Origin: Sipunculus nudus | Taxonomy: Eukaryota; Annelida; Sipuncula; Golfingiida; Sipunculidae | Direction: 5' to 3' | DNA length: 64,000 nt | Assembly (NCBI GenBank): GCA_026874595.1 | Contig: CM049309.1 | Coordinates: 94,324,723-94,388,722 of the forward strand | In this document: positions 30,833-42,377 of the stretch, one piece after another | Layout: the number at the start of each line of letters is the position of its first letter | Numbering within the stretch: the first letter of the stretch is position 1 | Made by a program: the position numbers and the translations under genes | Notes under the pieces: generated by a model | What the model was told of the DNA's origin: nothing | Database searches by the model: none | Seen by the model: the letters and a program-made list of their open reading frames with translations, nothing else

Positions 30833-32832
30833 GAAGCTTGTATCAGCAGGGGGAGCGGATACTAACAGAGGACGCTGGTACATACAGATGGTGAAGCTTG
30901 TATCAGCAGGGGGAGCGGATACTAACAGAGAACGCTGGTATACATAGCTTGTATCAGCAGGGGGTGCGGATACTAACAGCGAACGCTGGTGCATACTGAT
31001 GGTGAAGCTTGTATCAGCAGGGGGAGCAGATACTAACAGAGGACGCTGGTACATACTGATGGTGAAGCCTGTATCAGCAGGGGGTGCAGATACTAACAGC
31101 GAACGCTGGTACATCCAGATTATGAAGCTTATATCAGCAGGGGGTGCGGATACTAACAGCGAACGCTGGTGCATACTGATGGTGAAGCTTGTATCAGCAG
31201 GGGGAGCAGATACTAACAGAGGACGCTGGTACATACTGAGGGTGAAGCTTGTATCAGCTGGGAGTGCGGATACTAACAGAGGACGCTGTTACATCCAGAT
31301 TATGAAGCTTATATCAGCAGGGGGAGCGGATACTAACAGAGGACGCTGGTACATACAGATGGTGAAGCTCGTATAAGCAGGGGGAGCGGATACTAACAGA
31401 GAACGCTGGTATACATAGCTTGTATCAGCAGGGGGTGCGGATACTAACAGCGAACGCTGGTGCATACTGATGGTGAAGCTTGTATCAGCAGGGAGTGCGG
31501 ATACTAACAGAGGACGCTGTTACATACTGATGGTGAAGCTCGTATCAGCAGGGGGTGCAGATACTAACAGAGAACGCTGGTATACATAGCTTGTATCAGC
31601 AGGGGGTGCGGATACTAACAGCGAACGCTGGTGCATACTGATGGTGAAGCTTGTATCAGCAGGGGGAGCAGATACTAACAGAGGACGCTGTTACATACTG
31701 ATGGTGAAGCCTGTATCAGCAAGGGGTGCAGATACTAACAGAGGACGCTGGTATACATAGCTTGTATCAGCTGGGAGTGCGGATACTAACAGCGAACGCT
31801 GGTGCATACTGATGGTGAAGCTTGTATCAGCAGGGAGTGCGGATACTAACAGAGGACGCTGTTACATACTGATGGTGAAGCTCGTATCAGCAGGGGGTGC
31901 AGATACTAACAGAGAACGCTGGTATACATAGCTTGTATCAGCAGGGGGTGCGGATACTAACAGCGAACGCTGGTGCATACTGATGGTGAAGCTTGTATCA
32001 GCAGGGGGAGCAGATACTAACAGAGGACGCTGTTACATACTGATGGTGAAGCTTGTATCAGCAGGGGGAGCAGATACTAACAGAGAACGCTGGTATACAT
32101 AGCTTGTATCAGCAGGGGGTGCGGATACTAACAGCGAACGCTGGTGCATACTGATGGTGAAGCTCGTATCAGCAGGGGGTGCAGATACTAACAGAGGACG
32201 CTGGTATACATAGCTTGTATCAGCTGGGAGTGCGGATACTAACAGCGAACGCTGGTGCATACTGATGGTGAAGCTTGTATCAGCAGGGAGTGCGGATACT
32301 AACATCGAACGCTGGTACATACAGATGGTGAAGCTTGTATCAGCAGGGAGTGCGGATACTAACATCGAACGCTGGTACATACAGATGGTGAAGCTTGTAT
32401 CAGCAGGGAGTGCGGATACTAACAGAGAACGCTGGTACATACAGATATGAAGCTTGTATCAGCAGGGGGAGCAGATACTAACAGAGGACGCTGGTATACA
32501 TAGCTTGTATCAGCTGGGAGTGCGGATACTAACAGCGAACGCTGGTACATACAGATATGAAGCTTGTATCAGCAGGGAGTGCGGATACTAACAGCGAACG
32601 CTGGTATACATAGCTTGTATCAGCTGGGAGTGCGGATACTAACAGCGAACGCTGGTACATACAGATATGAAGCTTGTATCAGCAGGGAGTGCGGATACTA
32701 ACAGCGAACGCTGGTGCATACTGATGGTGAAGCTTGTATCAGCAGAGGGAGCAGATACTAACAGAGGACGCTGGTACATCCAGATTATGAAGCTTGTATC
32801 AGTAGGGGGAGCGGATACTAACAGAGAACGCT
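30833..32832. repeat. Minisatellite, 60-bp and 51-bp unit variants, about 35 copies
   Basis: The 60-bp unit contains 'gaagcttgtatcagcagggg', 'gagcggatactaacagagga' and 'cgctggtacatacagatggt'. A 51-bp variant joins 'ctggtatacat' directly to 'agcttgtatc'. Both lengths are multiples of three, so open stretches appear on both strands, including a 171-codon minus frame whose 20-residue period contains LLVSAPPADTSF. One-base indels (for example 'acagatatgaagc') break the frames, so the array is taken as noncoding. Every copy has gatactaac on the plus strand. Confidence 0.95.
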
Positions 32833-33247
32833 CTCGGGAGAAACGTCAATATCGTATATCACCATGGGGTCGGTGATCAAACAGAGATAAAATCACTAGT
32901 AGATGTAATAAAAAATATTAATGTTGATTAATTATATGATAAGATAAAATTTAAATAAACAGATGTTGTGCTATATGTAGAAGAATATTAATGCTATTAA
33001 TTATATGATAAGAAAATATAATTTAAATAAACAGCTGCGCTAGTCCAGCTGTTGTTATGCCACAGCATGTGGGAGAGGTACCTCTGTCTTTATGAACATA
33101 TTATGTATTGCCTTTTTTTTATTTAATATGTACTGACAGACTCTCACAATCTTTGTTACAACGTTTCAGTGTGATATAAATATTGGTAATATAATACTTG
33201 TTTTGGCATGTTGATTCAGGTTATGACAATTTTATTTAGTCATATAG
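32833..33247. other. Spacer between two minisatellites; short duplication
   Basis: AT-rich. Two similar stretches, 'attatatgataagataaaat' (about 32930) and 'attatatgataagaaaatat' (about 33000), each followed by 'aatttaaataaacag', form a roughly 68-bp direct duplication. No gene. Confidence 0.5.
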
Positions 33248-35068
33248 GTTCTTATCAGGGCCACAACTGTAACAATCGTATTGGTTTTTGTCAGGTCCAT
33301 AATTGTGACAATCGTATTGGTTTTTGTCAGGTCCATAACTGTGACAATCGTATTCGTTTTAGTCAGGTCCATAATTGTGACAATCGTATTGATTTATGTC
33401 AGGTCCATAATTGTGACAATCGTATTGGTTTTTGTCAGGTCCATAATCGTGAAAATCGTATTGGTTTTTGTCAGGTCCATAATCGTGAAAATCGTATTGG
33501 TTTTTGTCAGGACCATAATCGTGACAATCAAATTGGTTTTTGTCAGGGCCATAATCATGATAATCGTATTGGTTTTTGTCAGGGCCATAACTGTGACAAT
33601 CGTATTGGTTTTTGTCAGGGCCATAATTGTTACAATCGTATTAATTTTTGTCAGGTCCATAACTGTGACAATCGTATTGGTTTTTTGTCAGGGCCATAAT
33701 CGTGACAATCGTATTGGTTTTTGTCAGGGCCATAATCATGACAATCGTATTGGTTTTTGTCAGGGCCATAATCGTGACAATCGTATTGGTTTTTGTCAGG
33801 GCCATAATCGTGACAATCGTATTGGTTTTTGTCAGGGCCATAATCATGACAATCAAATTGGTTTTTGTCAGGGCCATAATCATGACAATCGTATTGGTTT
33901 TTGTCAGGGCCATAATTGTGACAATCGTATTAATTTTTGTCAGGTCCATAACTGTGACAATCGTATAGGTTTTTTGTCAGGGCCATTATCGTGACAATCT
34001 TATTGGTTTTTGTCAGGGCCATAATCGTGACAATCGTATTGGTTTTTGTCAGGGCCATAATCATGACAATCGTATTGGTTTTTGTCAGGGCCATAATCGT
34101 GACAATCGTATTGGGTTTTGTCAGGGCCATAATTGTGACAATCGTATTGGTTTTTGTCAGGTCCATAATCGTGAAAATCGTATTGGTTTTTGTCAGGTCC
34201 ATAATCGTGAAAATCGTATTGGTTTTTGTCAGGACCATAATCGTGACAATCAAATTGGTTTTTGTCAGGGCCATAATCATGATAATCGTATTGGTTTTTG
34301 TCAGGGCCATAACTGTGACAATCGTATTGGTTTTTGTCAGGGCCATAATTGTTACAATCGTATTAATTTTTGTCAGGTCCATAACTGTGACAATCGTATT
34401 GGTTTTTTGTCAGGGCCATAATCGTGACAATCGTATTGGTTTTTGTCAGGGCCATAATCATGACAATCGTATTGGTTTTTGTCAGGGCCATAATCGTGAC
34501 AATCGTATTGGTTTTTGTCAGGGCCATAATCGTGACAATCGTATTGGTTTTTGTCAGGGCCATAATCATGACAATCAAATTGGTTTTTGTCAGGGCCATA
34601 ATCATGACAATCGTATTGGTTTTTGTCAGGGCCATAATTGTGACAATCGTATTAATTTTTGTCAGGTCCATAACTGTGACAATCGTATAGGTTTTTTGTC
34701 AGGGCCATTATCGTGACAATCTTATTGGTTTTTGTCAGGGCCATAATCGTGACAATCGTATTGGTTTTTGTCAGGGCCATAATCATGACAATCGTATTGG
34801 TTTTTGTCAGGGCCATAATCGTGACAATCGTATTGGGTTTTGTCAGGGCCATAATTGTGACAATCGTATTGGTTTTTGTCAGGGCCATAATCGTGACAAT
34901 CGTATTGGTTTTTGTCAGGGCCATAATCGTGACAATTGTATTGGTTTTTGTCAGGGCCATAATTGTGACAATCGTATTGATTTTTGTCAGGTCCATAATC
35001 GTGACAATCGTAATGGTTTTCTTCAGAGCCATAATCGTGACAATCTTATTAGTTTTTGGCTGAGCCAT
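33248..35068. repeat. Minisatellite, 36-bp unit, block A, about 50 copies
   Basis: Unit: 'gacaatcgtattggtttttg' followed by 'tcagggccataatcgt'. Thirty-six bases give a 12-residue period, so long frames are open on both strands. Six-T slippage variants shift the frame about every 20 units. Copies spaced 722 bp apart match closely (33443 versus 34163 onward, and 34010 versus 34732 onward). No start, splice or domain evidence supports coding. Confidence 0.95.
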
Positions 35069-36008
35069 GGTCCTATTGTTTTTATCATTGCCATTATCGT
35101 GAAAATCGTATTGGTTTTTGCTAGAGCCATAATTATGACAATCGTATTGGATTTTGTCAGAGTCATAGTCGTGACAATCGTATTGTTTAATGTCAGAGCC
35201 ATAGATGCGACAATCGTATTGTTTTATGTCAGGGTCATAGTCCTGACAATCGTATTGTTTTATGTCAGAGTCATAGTCGTGACATTCGTATTGTTATATG
35301 TCAGAGTCATAGTCGTGACAATCGTATTGTTTTATGTCAGAGTCATAGTCGTGACATTCGTATTGTTTTATGTCAGAGTCATAGTCGTGACAATCGTATT
35401 GTTTTATGTCAGAGTTATAGTCGTGACAATCGTATTGTTTTATGTCAGAGTCAAAGTCGTGACAATCGTATTGTTTTATGTCAGAGTCATTGACGTGACA
35501 ATCGTATTGTCTTATGTCAGAGTCATAGTCGTGACAATCGTATTGTCTTATGTCAGAGTCATAGTCGTGACAATCGTATTGTTTTATGTCAGAGTCATAG
35601 TCGTGACAATCGTATAGTTTTATGTTAGAGTCATAGTCGTGACAAACGTATAGTTTTATGTCAGAGTCATAGTCGTGACAATCGTATTGTTTTATGTCAG
35701 AGTCATAGTCGTGACAATCGTATTGTTTTATGTCACAGCCATAGTCGTGACAATCGTATTGTTTTATGTCAGAGTAATAGTCGTGAAATCGTATTGTTTT
35801 ATGTCAGAGTCATAGTCGTGACAATCGTATTGTTTTATGTCAGAGTCATAGTCGTGACAATCGTATTGTTTTATGTCAGAGCCATAGACGTGACAATCGT
35901 ATTTGATTTTATCAGAGCTATAATCTAGACGATCTTTTTTTTTGATTTTGTCACAGCCATAGTCGTAACAATCGTATTGGTTTTTGTAAGAGCTATAATC
36001 GTAACTCC
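35069..36008. repeat. Minisatellite, 36-bp unit, block B, about 26 copies
   Basis: A related unit, 'gttttatgtcagagtcatag' followed by 'tcgtgacaatcgtatt'. It begins after a degenerate junction at about 35040-35170 and decays at its right end (35900-36008). Block A and block B share the gtgacaatcgtatt half, so they are two subfamilies of one array. Confidence 0.9.
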
Positions 36009-36027
36009 GATCGATCATTGTATGGAT

Positions 36028-36306
36028 CTCCTATATTTGCTGCACAGACACGTGTTAAATCATGCTGCAGTATTCCTGGATGTCTTCTATATTTGCTGAA
36101 CAGATACGTGTTACATAATGCTGCAGTATTGCTGGAGGTCTTCTACATTTGCTGAATAGATACGCGTTAAATAATGCTGCAGTATTACTGGATATCTCCT
36201 ATATTTGCCGTATAGATACGTGTAAATAATGCTGCAGTATTACTGGATATCTCCTATATTTGCTGTATAGCTACGTGTTAAATAATGCTGCAGTATTACT
36301 GGATGT
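36028..36306. repeat. Minisatellite, 56-bp unit, 5 copies
   Basis: Unit: 'ctcctatatttgctgtatag', 'atacgtgttaaataatgctg' and 'cagtattactggatgt'. Five copies, one with a single-base deletion, contain no open frame. Confidence 0.95.
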
Positions 36307-37860
36307 AACACAGGAATATTTTAGTCACTAAAACAGTTTAAAGAATTTCATGAAGCATAATAAGCGGCCATTTCCAGACTTTTAAATGGCATTTTTACGT
36401 CGTATGGCCTGAAGATTGTTTTAGTCTAACTGATAAATATGCATAAGACATTTGGCAAGAAGACAACGACTGATAGAACTGATCTGGCCACACACCCTTT
36501 GGTAGTGCCACACAAATATTAATGGAATTCTTTTCCAACCCTTAAATAGCTCACATAATAAAATATTGAAGTATCCAGGTAGCCATGAGTTAGCGGTCGA
36601 GCAAACAAACAGTGTAAACGTTACATATAAATTGACAGCCCCGCCTCTTTGCAAATACATATGGGTGCGGCAGGTGATTGTTTTCCACTCTAACAGGTAA
36701 AATAAAGCATGATTAGAAATTACACTCATGTCAAGCACTTTAAAGATAAAGTTTCATGCGTTTATAAGAGTTTTAGTTATATCGCGTCTTAATACAGTTA
36801 AATTCATATATCGTCCCGCTATACTTTTACGCAAACGTAATTTTGATGAGCTGACTTAACAAAGTCCTGACGGTATGAGGGTTGAAATCATCCGTAGACT
36901 AGGTTACAGTTACAAATAATGCAACTGGGCAATATGCAAAATTTGAAAATATATTAACACAAGCTTATAGAAAGAAAAAAAACTAATAATATTCCAATTC
37001 TTTCAAATAGCATTAAACCATTGCAATCGGGTTAGATCTTTCTTTTAGCTTATGTACACCTGTGCCAGCTTATTGACACGGCACACGGGAGCGATAATTA
37101 TGTACATCTGATGTTTAATCTTCGCCGAGAGTACATACAGTATTGCTGTGTTATCGATAAGGTAAATATTACACTTAATAAAGTGTAAGCAACCAGGAGT
37201 CTTGTAAATATATCAACATGAACCGAGCACTCCTCACAAGACGGGCCCTCCACCGACTCAGGCCTAAACAAACATGTTCCATTGACGTGAATTGCTGTCA
37301 GAGTGCTTTATGACAGTTGTGAGGATTTTATCCTTAGATCAGATGTTAAGTTTGCTTTATATCTGCGTCACCGATGAGGCTTTCAAACTCTGAACCTTTC
37401 CTATTGTACATATATATATGTATGTGTGTATAAAACTATATGTGAGGCGTTGCGTTCGATGCTTATGCCCAGGTGTAAGCATGTATTCATATATAAACCT
37501 GGGTGATATTTAATATAATCGTCAAGCAGACGTTAACGGCAGAATATCAGAGCTATATGATCAGGTAATAAATTTTATTGAATATGAGTTCCATAACTAG
37601 TATTGACACAGCCCAGTCACCGAGCGCCAGCAAAACAACAGGCACATATTCGCAGGTGGAGGTTGTCAGCAATATATAACCAATATGGCACGCAGGCTGA
37701 GCGACACCGCTAAATGTGTCACATACAACGGGCTACTCAGCGGCCAGATTTGAAAAAAATAACACCATTTATATATAATCAGGGGGGGGGGGGGAGGTAC
37801 AGCATGGGGCGATTACTAGAGTCAAGTCTATAAAGATAAGGGTGAAATCTCAGCGCTTAC
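36307..37860. other. No supported gene
   Basis: AT-rich DNA. A minus-strand frame at 36421-36738 (105 codons) has hydrophobic stretches but no splice context or recognised motif. A 13-base G run lies at 37782-37794. A short TA tract lies near 37412-37422. Confidence 0.45.
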
Positions 37861-38170
37861 CTTGACATTCAATGATCACACCGCTCGTTACTAAGGACGC
37901 GACAGTCCCCCGTCTGCAATGTGGATGGGTTGATCGTCGAGTTCAATCACGTCACATGACGAGCTACGTAAATAAACATTTCACACGCTTCTTCCGTCCG
38001 TCCAAAGCAGTAACGTTCACTAGCTCCTCAACAGAATTAAACAACTATCCCGAAACACTTCACGTGCCCCTCAATGACCAACCGAGCGTGCACAGACTAT
38101 TAATTTCGGCGGCTGCCTCGGGTTACCATGCAATTACGCACAAACTCGTAGAATGCGACCCGGCGAGCAT
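37861..38170 (-). promoter_or_regulatory. Possible distal first exon and promoter on the minus strand
   Basis: A strong donor, TGTCAAG|GTAAGC (last exon base 37861), caps a segment richer in GC and CpG than its surroundings. It contains TGACGTG (CRE-like), cacgtg and tacgta words. No ATG-initiated frame of useful length reaches the donor. It could be the noncoding first exon of gene A, spliced about 10 kb to the leader near 27953, or it could belong to another transcript. A plus-strand 103-codon frame over the same region is not supported. Confidence 0.3.
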
Positions 38171-41021
38171 ATGTACTCATTAATGTAACAGTATATCTCG
38201 CCTTTTCAGATTAATCCTTCTTGCGGAAATATAAATGGTTCCCGAGTATTGTATAGACCAGGATAAATCATTAAGTATTTATCTATGTCATAAATAAAAG
38301 TGTAATCTGCGGTTACATTTCTAGCCTGATATTCCCCTGTCAGCGCCCACTCACGTCACAGATCTACTATAGCTGTTAGCAGTGCTTAGTTTTGGCAGTC
38401 CGTTTGGTTGGCAAGACAGCGTGGACCTTAAGAACGCTACCTGACACTCGAACGTCGACCTTCTTTCTCCAGCTAAAAGGCAAATGATTAATGTATAGAG
38501 TGCGTGACATGTCAAAATAATCGGGTTCTCGCCAACAAACACATGATCTGTGTTGGTCTATGGTGGCTACAACCGATTACAAGCGCTAGCCTTAGATTCG
38601 TTTATACGTTCAGCTCGTTGGCTGAAATCACAGACAGTTCATGTTGTATAGATCTATAATCAGTCCCTGTCGTTTGGCCACACTGGTTGGCACCCAAGGG
38701 AAATTAATTCATACACAAAAGCAGATATGCATAGGGAAGGATTAAAACCACATTAAGGTATAAACCTGTCAGATTATTGATTTAGGAAACATGTTTGTGG
38801 TATTAATGTTTGTCAGGGAATCGGCAAGCCGCACGCCGTAGGTATCTGTGGATTCCTCGATGGTACCGTTACAGATAAGAGACGTACACAGACACAGATC
38901 TCCGGATGATTAATATCCCGTAATTACACTTTAACTACAGCTTAGACATATCAATTTAGCCAAGCCAACACTGACCGCTCAGACCATTGTTTTCATTTAC
39001 GACAGTGTTAGGCACTGTTGCTGTGACAAACATCACCAGCTTATATATATATATATATAGGTAATGAGAAAGAGTGACGCTTTTTAGAAAGACTACCTTG
39101 TTTATAAATACAATGTGGATTATGACCCGCGCGGGTCCCCGCATGCCGAGAGTCCCTCACCATATGTGCGGGTCCCCTTATGCGGGTGACCCATTAGTTT
39201 GGATAAACTCATGCACGAATAATCATAATTTCTCTGATTTTAGTGTAATGTGTTAAGAAAATATTCAGTGTAAATAATTAACGGATGAGGCAGATTGTAG
39301 CGGATTAATATCGTATATCACCACCCGTATGGCTATTTCCTGTCACTCTAACTACAGAGCCGGCCCCGGGCCGTATCTCAATGAAGACTTGTCGTATACT
39401 TTTATGCAGTCTAATAAGCTCCATCAGCTCCTTTTTCTTTTCAAAGACATGGACACATACCTGCTACTGATATATATATGTAGCATCCGCATGCGGGCCC
39501 CCGCAGAAATCCAACACAGCTGGATCCGCATTCGGGACCCGCGCCGGGGTCCGCATGTATGGAAAGGCACACTTATCCGGCATGACCTGGTCGCATTTGA
39601 AATGCAATGAACTCAAATTGCAAAATTACAAAAATACAGATGATACAATCTGGTCGCTTCCGCCAGGAGCATATATGCGTTCATGCCCATATGTGTGTGT
39701 GTGTGTGTCGGTGTGTGTGTTTGTTCACAATATAACTCGCGCAATTATGAACGGAATCCCATGAAATTTTCAGGGCGTATCGATCAGATTTTGGTGTGGA
39801 TCTGGCCCATGATCTGGATATAGCTACTTCTTAAACGAATATACACAAATGTATAGTCACTTATGCACGAATGATCCTGGGAATATGGGCCGAATAATTG
39901 AATGGCAGAGGCTTGCATTCATTAGAATGCAGATTTCATTTTTTATGTGTTTTGCATATATACGGAGTTATATGAACATGAATATGCAGTGGCCAATACA
40001 TTTTTATAAAAAAAAATTGAGGGATTAAAAGCCGATATCGGCTTTATAAGCTCTCAGTCGCAGGTCATCACCTCACCTTACCTCTTCGGACCCTGTGTCC
40101 CTGTCCCTGTCTCTGGTTCTGTTTCTACTATACCCAACCCTAGTTCTTTGCTTTCACTTTTAACAGTCCTTCACGCCAGGTGCTGAACACGCTGGACATC
40201 AGCCCTTAATGCTTTATATATATATACAGATGTCTTTTAGTTGATATGCAATGGTTGTTGGTGTTCACACTAAAGATGATAACTCTTAGACAGACATTGT
40301 CCTTGACCCCAGGCAATAACAAAGATCAATCAAGGTTGTATTAGTGAAGGTAATAAGACCATCAGTTGTGTTAACAATGTGAAATATATAAAATATAGCT
40401 ATAAACCATTATCGAGTTTTTTTCGAATAAAAACGGCACCCTTTTAGTTCATAAATAATTTAATATATTATCTGGTATATTAAATATACATATAAAAATA
40501 GTAACATAAAACTTTAAACAAATAGTTGAAATACATTTCATGCTATATTATTCATCTATGCATTCGTTCATACATGTTAACACGAATTAACAAACGAAAT
40601 TCCACCTAACGGAAATTTACTTAGATGTCTAATTTAGTGGATAAAATAACGCAGAAATAGACCAAATCTTGGTAACAAGAATGAACAAACAAACTTATGA
40701 GTGAATAAACATGAAAAACTGTAAACCCAGAACAAATTTTCAACAAATTGCATTTTGCAAATTGAACCCATTAACCTATCAGAGAGAAAGAGACTGAGCA
40801 GGTGACGAGGTCCGCCATCAAACTGAGTATCTGCACGCAGCGTAACACTATTTAAATGAGACCCATGACAGCTGTGGAAAGGAAACTCGTATCACGTGGT
40901 AAATAAAAAGTCTTTTCTTAGTGACAGGTCATAAAGTGGCAACAGCACTGCCAGCTTAAGATGTATTTGCATGAGTGAGCTTGCTCGATGCCCGGTGATC
41001 TCTTTACCACATTAAGTGTAG
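38171..41021. other. Intergenic region, includes gene B 3' UTR; no gene seen
   Basis: Contains (TA)n at about 39042-39058, a pair of GC-rich inverted blocks (39120-39230 and 39480-39560, see findings), a (GT)n tract (39691-39721) in repeat-like sequence, and a 'ccctgtccctgtctctggtt' stretch near 40095. The gene B 3' UTR extends leftwards from 41021. Only a variant poly(A) signal (ATTAAA, minus, near 40453) was noticed. Confidence 0.4.
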
Positions 41022-42377
41022 TTAATTTGGCTGAAGAACGAGCTGCCTAAGAAATCCTCTGTTAGTTTTAACTGTAGCTACTTTTTGTAAACTGCTGGAA
41101 TCTGGTGCACTCTGAGATAACACGGAAGCGTTCACAGATGTTGGCGGGGACGAGCTTCTAGCTTTTGCCGGGAGGTGGCAGCCTGGTGCATCGATTTCAA
41201 TGGAGTCTTTAGACGATTCTGGTTCAAATGGTGTGAATTCTTTAGCGGAAGGATCCAGAGATCTAGGCGGTGATGATGACACAGACACCGGACCACCCCC
41301 AAGGATTATATCGGACGAATCAGCGACATTCGACGATACCACGCTTGCAGCGCCCTCTTGCGTCTGCTTGGGTACAAACTCTCGGGAGTTAGCGTTGAGT
41401 GACGTCGCCTTTTTGCTCGCACGGTTTTGTCTGGTTGTCGCGTGATCAGCCTGCAGGTATGTCAGTGTACCACCGTACAGTGTCTGATGTGTGGGGTTGG
41501 TCAGTGGGATTTGGACCAGATTTTGCCTGTTTGGAGGCACAGCAGACGGTATCGACAGCACTGTATGACCAGGCGCCTGACGAAATAAAGCACTCTGATC
41601 TACCACGGGAATTCCGCGGCTCGTGGGCCCCAAGGACTCGGCCGTCATGGCGCTGGTAACGTCACTGTGAGAGAGGCTTGACCGGACCCCGTCTTGTGGG
41701 GAGGTGTGGGCATGGTTGTTTGCGATCTCGGCGTAGGTTGGTTGTGTGGTGCCTGCCGGAGCTGACGGGGGTACATGAATCAGAGGGAAGTGACGTTGGA
41801 CTAGTTGTTCCGTCTGGGCAGCAGAGGGCGCTATAGCACCTGGGGCGGTATTCATATAAAATCCTGCAGGGGCCATCGGCACTCTTTGTAGACTTCCAAT
41901 CGCTTGGGAAGCATTGACATGCGGTATGAACGTGGCTGCCCTCAGTGTGTTTTGTGCGCCAGATGGCGCTGCGCCTGCTGTGGGAACCCATGCGACTTGA
42001 CTCATGACAACTGGCCTGAGATAAGGCATTTTTGCTTGTGGTCTCGTCTGAGTTATCACCCACTGAGTCTGACCAGATGCTACTTGAGGTCGTGACGTCA
42101 GTGATCGGGGATTTGGCGCCTGTAGGCACGTGGTCTTGCTATCAGGCTGAGGAAGGCTCCTGCTTGTACGAGCTGCTGTTGATATGACAGGTATCTGGTT
42201 GCCCTCCTTGGCCAGCGTCGTATTCCCTTCTTTTGATCCTCCATTGCTCCCCGCCACGACCGTGCCGACCGGGTGTTGCCTATCTGTGTCTCCTGCCGCT
42301 CTTTCTTTCTGACCGGAGTTCTGAGTTTGTGAAGTTTTGTCGATATCGGCCTGGTCCTTTGTGTTCAAGCTGTGAAC
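41022..42377 (-). CDS. Gene B terminal exon: disordered region with two PAM2 motifs (451 codons plus stop)
   Basis: Ser/Thr/Pro/Gln-rich and apparently disordered throughout. It contains two motifs of the PAM2 type, consensus LxxxAxEFxP: SLNANSREFVPK (41370-41399) and SLDPSAKEFTPF (41229-41258), 47 residues apart. PAM2 peptides bind the MLLE domain of cytoplasmic poly(A)-binding protein in ataxin-2, Tob, Paip1/2, eRF3 and LARP4, so this protein probably joins mRNP or deadenylation complexes. The exon begins at 42377 after acceptor gttaacag with VHSLNTKDQ in phase 0. There is no ATG at the open-frame start, which confirms it is an internal piece. The stop is TAA at 41022-41024. The full reconstruction (five exons) is 728 residues with the 5' end missing; PAM2 sites sit near residues 602-616 and 649-663. 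The family is not recognised. Confidence 0.85.
   Translation of the reverse strand, partial: VHSLNTKDQADIDKTSQTQNSGQKERAAGDTDRQHPVGTVVAGSNGGSKEGNTTLAKEGNQIPVISTAARTSRSLPQPDSKTTCLQAPNPRSLTSRPQVASGQTQWVITQTRPQAKMPYLRPVVMSQVAWVPTAGAAPSGAQNTLRAATFIPHVNASQAIGSLQRVPMAPAGFYMNTAPGAIAPSAAQTEQLVQRHFPLIHVPPSAPAGTTQPTYAEIANNHAHTSPQDGVRSSLSHSDVTSAMTAESLGPTSRGIPVVDQSALFRQAPGHTVLSIPSAVPPNRQNLVQIPLTNPTHQTLYGGTLTYLQADHATTRQNRASKKATSLNANSREFVPKQTQEGAASVVSSNVADSSDIILGGGPVSVSSSPPRSLDPSAKEFTPFEPESSKDSIEIDAPGCHLPAKARSSSPPTSVNASVLSQSAPDSSSLQKVATVKTNRGFLRQLVLQPN

Noticed and set aside
30719-32876. 171-, 135- and 125-codon frames with ADTSF/VSAGGADTN periods
   Set aside because: 60- and 51-bp units are multiples of three. 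One-base deletions and stops break the frames, and both strands are equally open.
33281-35063. Long open frames (up to 241 codons) on both strands of the 36-bp array
   Set aside because: They follow from a unit divisible by three, exist on both strands and shift frame at T-slippage units. No splice sites, start context or domain support them.
30833-36306. Regularly spaced repeats considered as a CRISPR-like array
   Set aside because: Units abut without unique spacers and the context is eukaryotic; they are minisatellites.
36421-36738. 105-codon minus-strand frame with hydrophobic stretches
   Set aside because: Isolated, no acceptor or donor logic, no motif. Composition resembles the surrounding noncoding DNA.
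37872-38183. 103-codon plus-strand frame
   Set aside because: Overlaps the CpG-richer segment with a minus-strand donor. The peptide has no motif and no plus-strand signals were found.
41200-42129. Other-frame open stretches over the gene B terminal exon (plus 81 and 86 codons, minus 155 codons)
   Set aside because: The frame with the PAM2 motifs is longer, ends at a normal stop and matches upstream exon phase. The others are overlaps.
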